Shown piece after piece: positions 62,601 to 64,000 of a stretch of 64,000 nt of DNA. The DNA comes from Vanilla planifolia (taxonomy: Eukaryota > Streptophyta > Magnoliopsida > Asparagales > Orchidaceae), in contig CM043874.1 of NCBI GenBank assembly GCA_023846275.1, forward strand, positions 28,431,630 through 28,495,629. The letters are read 5' to 3'. Under the pieces are notes generated by a model. It saw nothing but the letters and a program-made list of their open reading frames with translations, ran no database searches and was not told the DNA's origin. The first letter of the stretch is position 1. Every line of letters starts with the position of its first letter. Both the position numbers and the translations under genes were made by a program.

Positions 62601-64000
62601 CATGCTTTAGGTAAGAATTAAAAGAAGAAGATGAAAAAGATCTAAAAGTTGGAAGGAAAAAGGTAAGGCTAAGACACATTGTTGTGAATACAAAAGCTAT
62701 TAAATAAGATGAACATTAAGAACAATTAGTTCATAAAGAAAAAAAGAAGAAAAAGGCCCATGCCCCACCCCTAGGAGTGATTCAAACCCACCTTCTACAT
62801 CCTCAAGCATTGAGGAGAGTAAGTAGGAGAAGTGTTTATTTTGTCTCATAGCCAAGGATGTAGAATACTTAAGTGGGGAAAAAGGAAGAAAATAACATTT
62901 ACTTTTCTTTTGGCTCACAATGACTCATTTCAGAGTGATGACAAAAAAGTATCTAAACTCTCACAAAATGAATTAAAAAGTAGTTTACCTGAACTAATTG
63001 CTGCATTTAAATTTCTTTGTAAGTAAAGCATAGAATTTCAAAGAGAGTGCACAAATAGTGTCTTGGTTCATTGAATGATGTGAATGAAAAGAATGGACAC
63101 AACTTACATGATTTACAAAATAACGTAGATGGCTTGCTGGAATAATTTAGGAAAGTCAATTCATGTCGTACATAATTATTAAAACTGTGCTTCATCTCAT
63201 TTTAGGAATTAGAATATTTCATTTCTATAATCAAAGTTCATACATATTATAAGTAATTTTTCATATGCAACTTCAATTAATTTTGATTATTGTTCATATT
63301 GCTAATGATTGTAAGATAAGTATAAATATTAATTATAGGCTTGATTGTTACGTGTGGATAAAAAATAAATACTAATATTTATAGAATTCAATAAATTAAT
63401 TATAGATTTGTCGAACCCATATCTATTTGGTTTTTAAAATATAATTTTTAAATTGATGCTTGTGTGGATGCTTCTGTAATTGAATTAGAAAGGGCAAGAA
63501 ATGCTACAGAAGTTTAGTAATGGTGTTTTAAAATTAGTTTTTTTTTTGCTTTATACTTAATTTCTTTTAATTAGCATATGTAGCCATTGTTTATTTGCTT
63601 TGGTTTCAACAATAATTTCTTATTTTGAACCCTTGGTTAATTTGTTGCTAAATTATTAATAGTTGTAAATTTTGCACCCCTTTGTTATTTATTTGCTATT
63701 TACTTCATAATTATTCCTTTTTTATCTTTTGATGCATGAAAAAAAAGTGAAGAGAAATGCGATTGAAATAAAAAGTATTAAATGCATCCCAATGCCTTGC
63801 TTTACACAATACTTTTGAGTTAGAATTGTTAAACCTCTTACTTGATACTCATATTGTTGTTCATTTACGTTCATACTACTCATGCTTGGTTGAAATATTA
63901 ATCCCTCTTCACATGAGTTAAACAATGAAAAAAATTGCTAAATAATAATGAAAGGTTAATTTGTAGAGTTTAACTAATGTTAAATTTAATGTTAAACTAT
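62601..64000. other. AT-rich right edge, no firm gene
   Basis: Outside the gypsy array. One weak copia gag-like stretch is listed separately. From 63200 to 64000 there are only short frames and AT-rich text, in which I see no domain, repeat or RNA gene. A box-B-like word (minus strand GGTTTGAATC, near 62777) occurs without a convincing box A. Confidence 0.4.
62880..63015 (+). pseudogene. Possible copia gag fragment
   Basis: The frame reads FLLAHNDSFQSDDKKVSKLS and then QNELKSSLPELI before a stop at 63025. This resembles the acidic linker after the zinc knuckle in gag of long copia elements (ALMAxxDS-x-SDDE, then NEL-x-A--EL). No other copia part lies beside it. It is a guess from composition and word order; a short host-gene exon is not excluded. 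Confidence 0.3.

Overview
This window looks like repeat-rich nuclear DNA of a seed plant. It is strongly AT-rich and I find no host gene, tRNA, rRNA or CRISPR array. The longest open frame worth naming is 117 codons, inside a dead LINE. The plant assignment rests on the element families. There are L1-type LINEs whose ORF1 carries a DUF4283 domain and whose ORF2 ends in an RNase H domain. There are also Ty3/gypsy and Ty1/copia elements with primer-binding sites of the initiator-tRNA-Met type (reading like TTGGTATTAGAG). I cannot name the species.

Layout. 1-3870: LINE copy 1 (+), entering from the left edge. 3871-6700: AT-rich DNA full of TATGATA words, no gene. 6730-16430: an old Ty3/gypsy element (+) with RT, RNase H, integrase and a 3' LTR that holds a 97-bp minisatellite; a solo LTR (7805-11546, opposite strand) sits inside it. 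17090-19600: LINE fragment 4 (+). 19600-21290: more TATGATA-rich DNA with a tandem array of 23-bp palindromic units. 21292-26930: LINE copy 2 (+), the most complete, with ORF1, endonuclease, RT, zf-RVT, RNase H and poly(A). 26931-28344: unassigned. 28345-29960: 5'-truncated LINE copy 5 (-).

29965-62600 is one nested complex on the minus strand: three related Ty3/gypsy LTRs (A, B, C) separated by two short internal bodies. Each of three segments was later opened by another element. LTR A holds a young, GC- and CpG-rich solo LTR (30555-33656, perfect 5-bp target repeat). Body 1 holds a two-LTR Ty1/copia element (35302-44629). LTR B holds LINE copy 3 (48498-53947, poly(A), about 10-bp target repeat). 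The paralogous LTR or body serves as an empty site in each case, so the boundaries are well supported. 62601-64000 is AT-rich with one weak copia gag-like stretch.

The elements act as a stack of insertions rather than a pathway. Order in time inferred from nesting: the gypsy array came first, LINE copy 3 and the copia element later, and the GC-rich solo LTR most recently. The points most worth a second look are the three-LTR array that begins and ends at nearly the same LTR position, the same Asp-to-Asn change in the RT catalytic box of three LINE copies, the palindrome array, and the young promoter-bearing solo LTR. I found no convincing new gene system.
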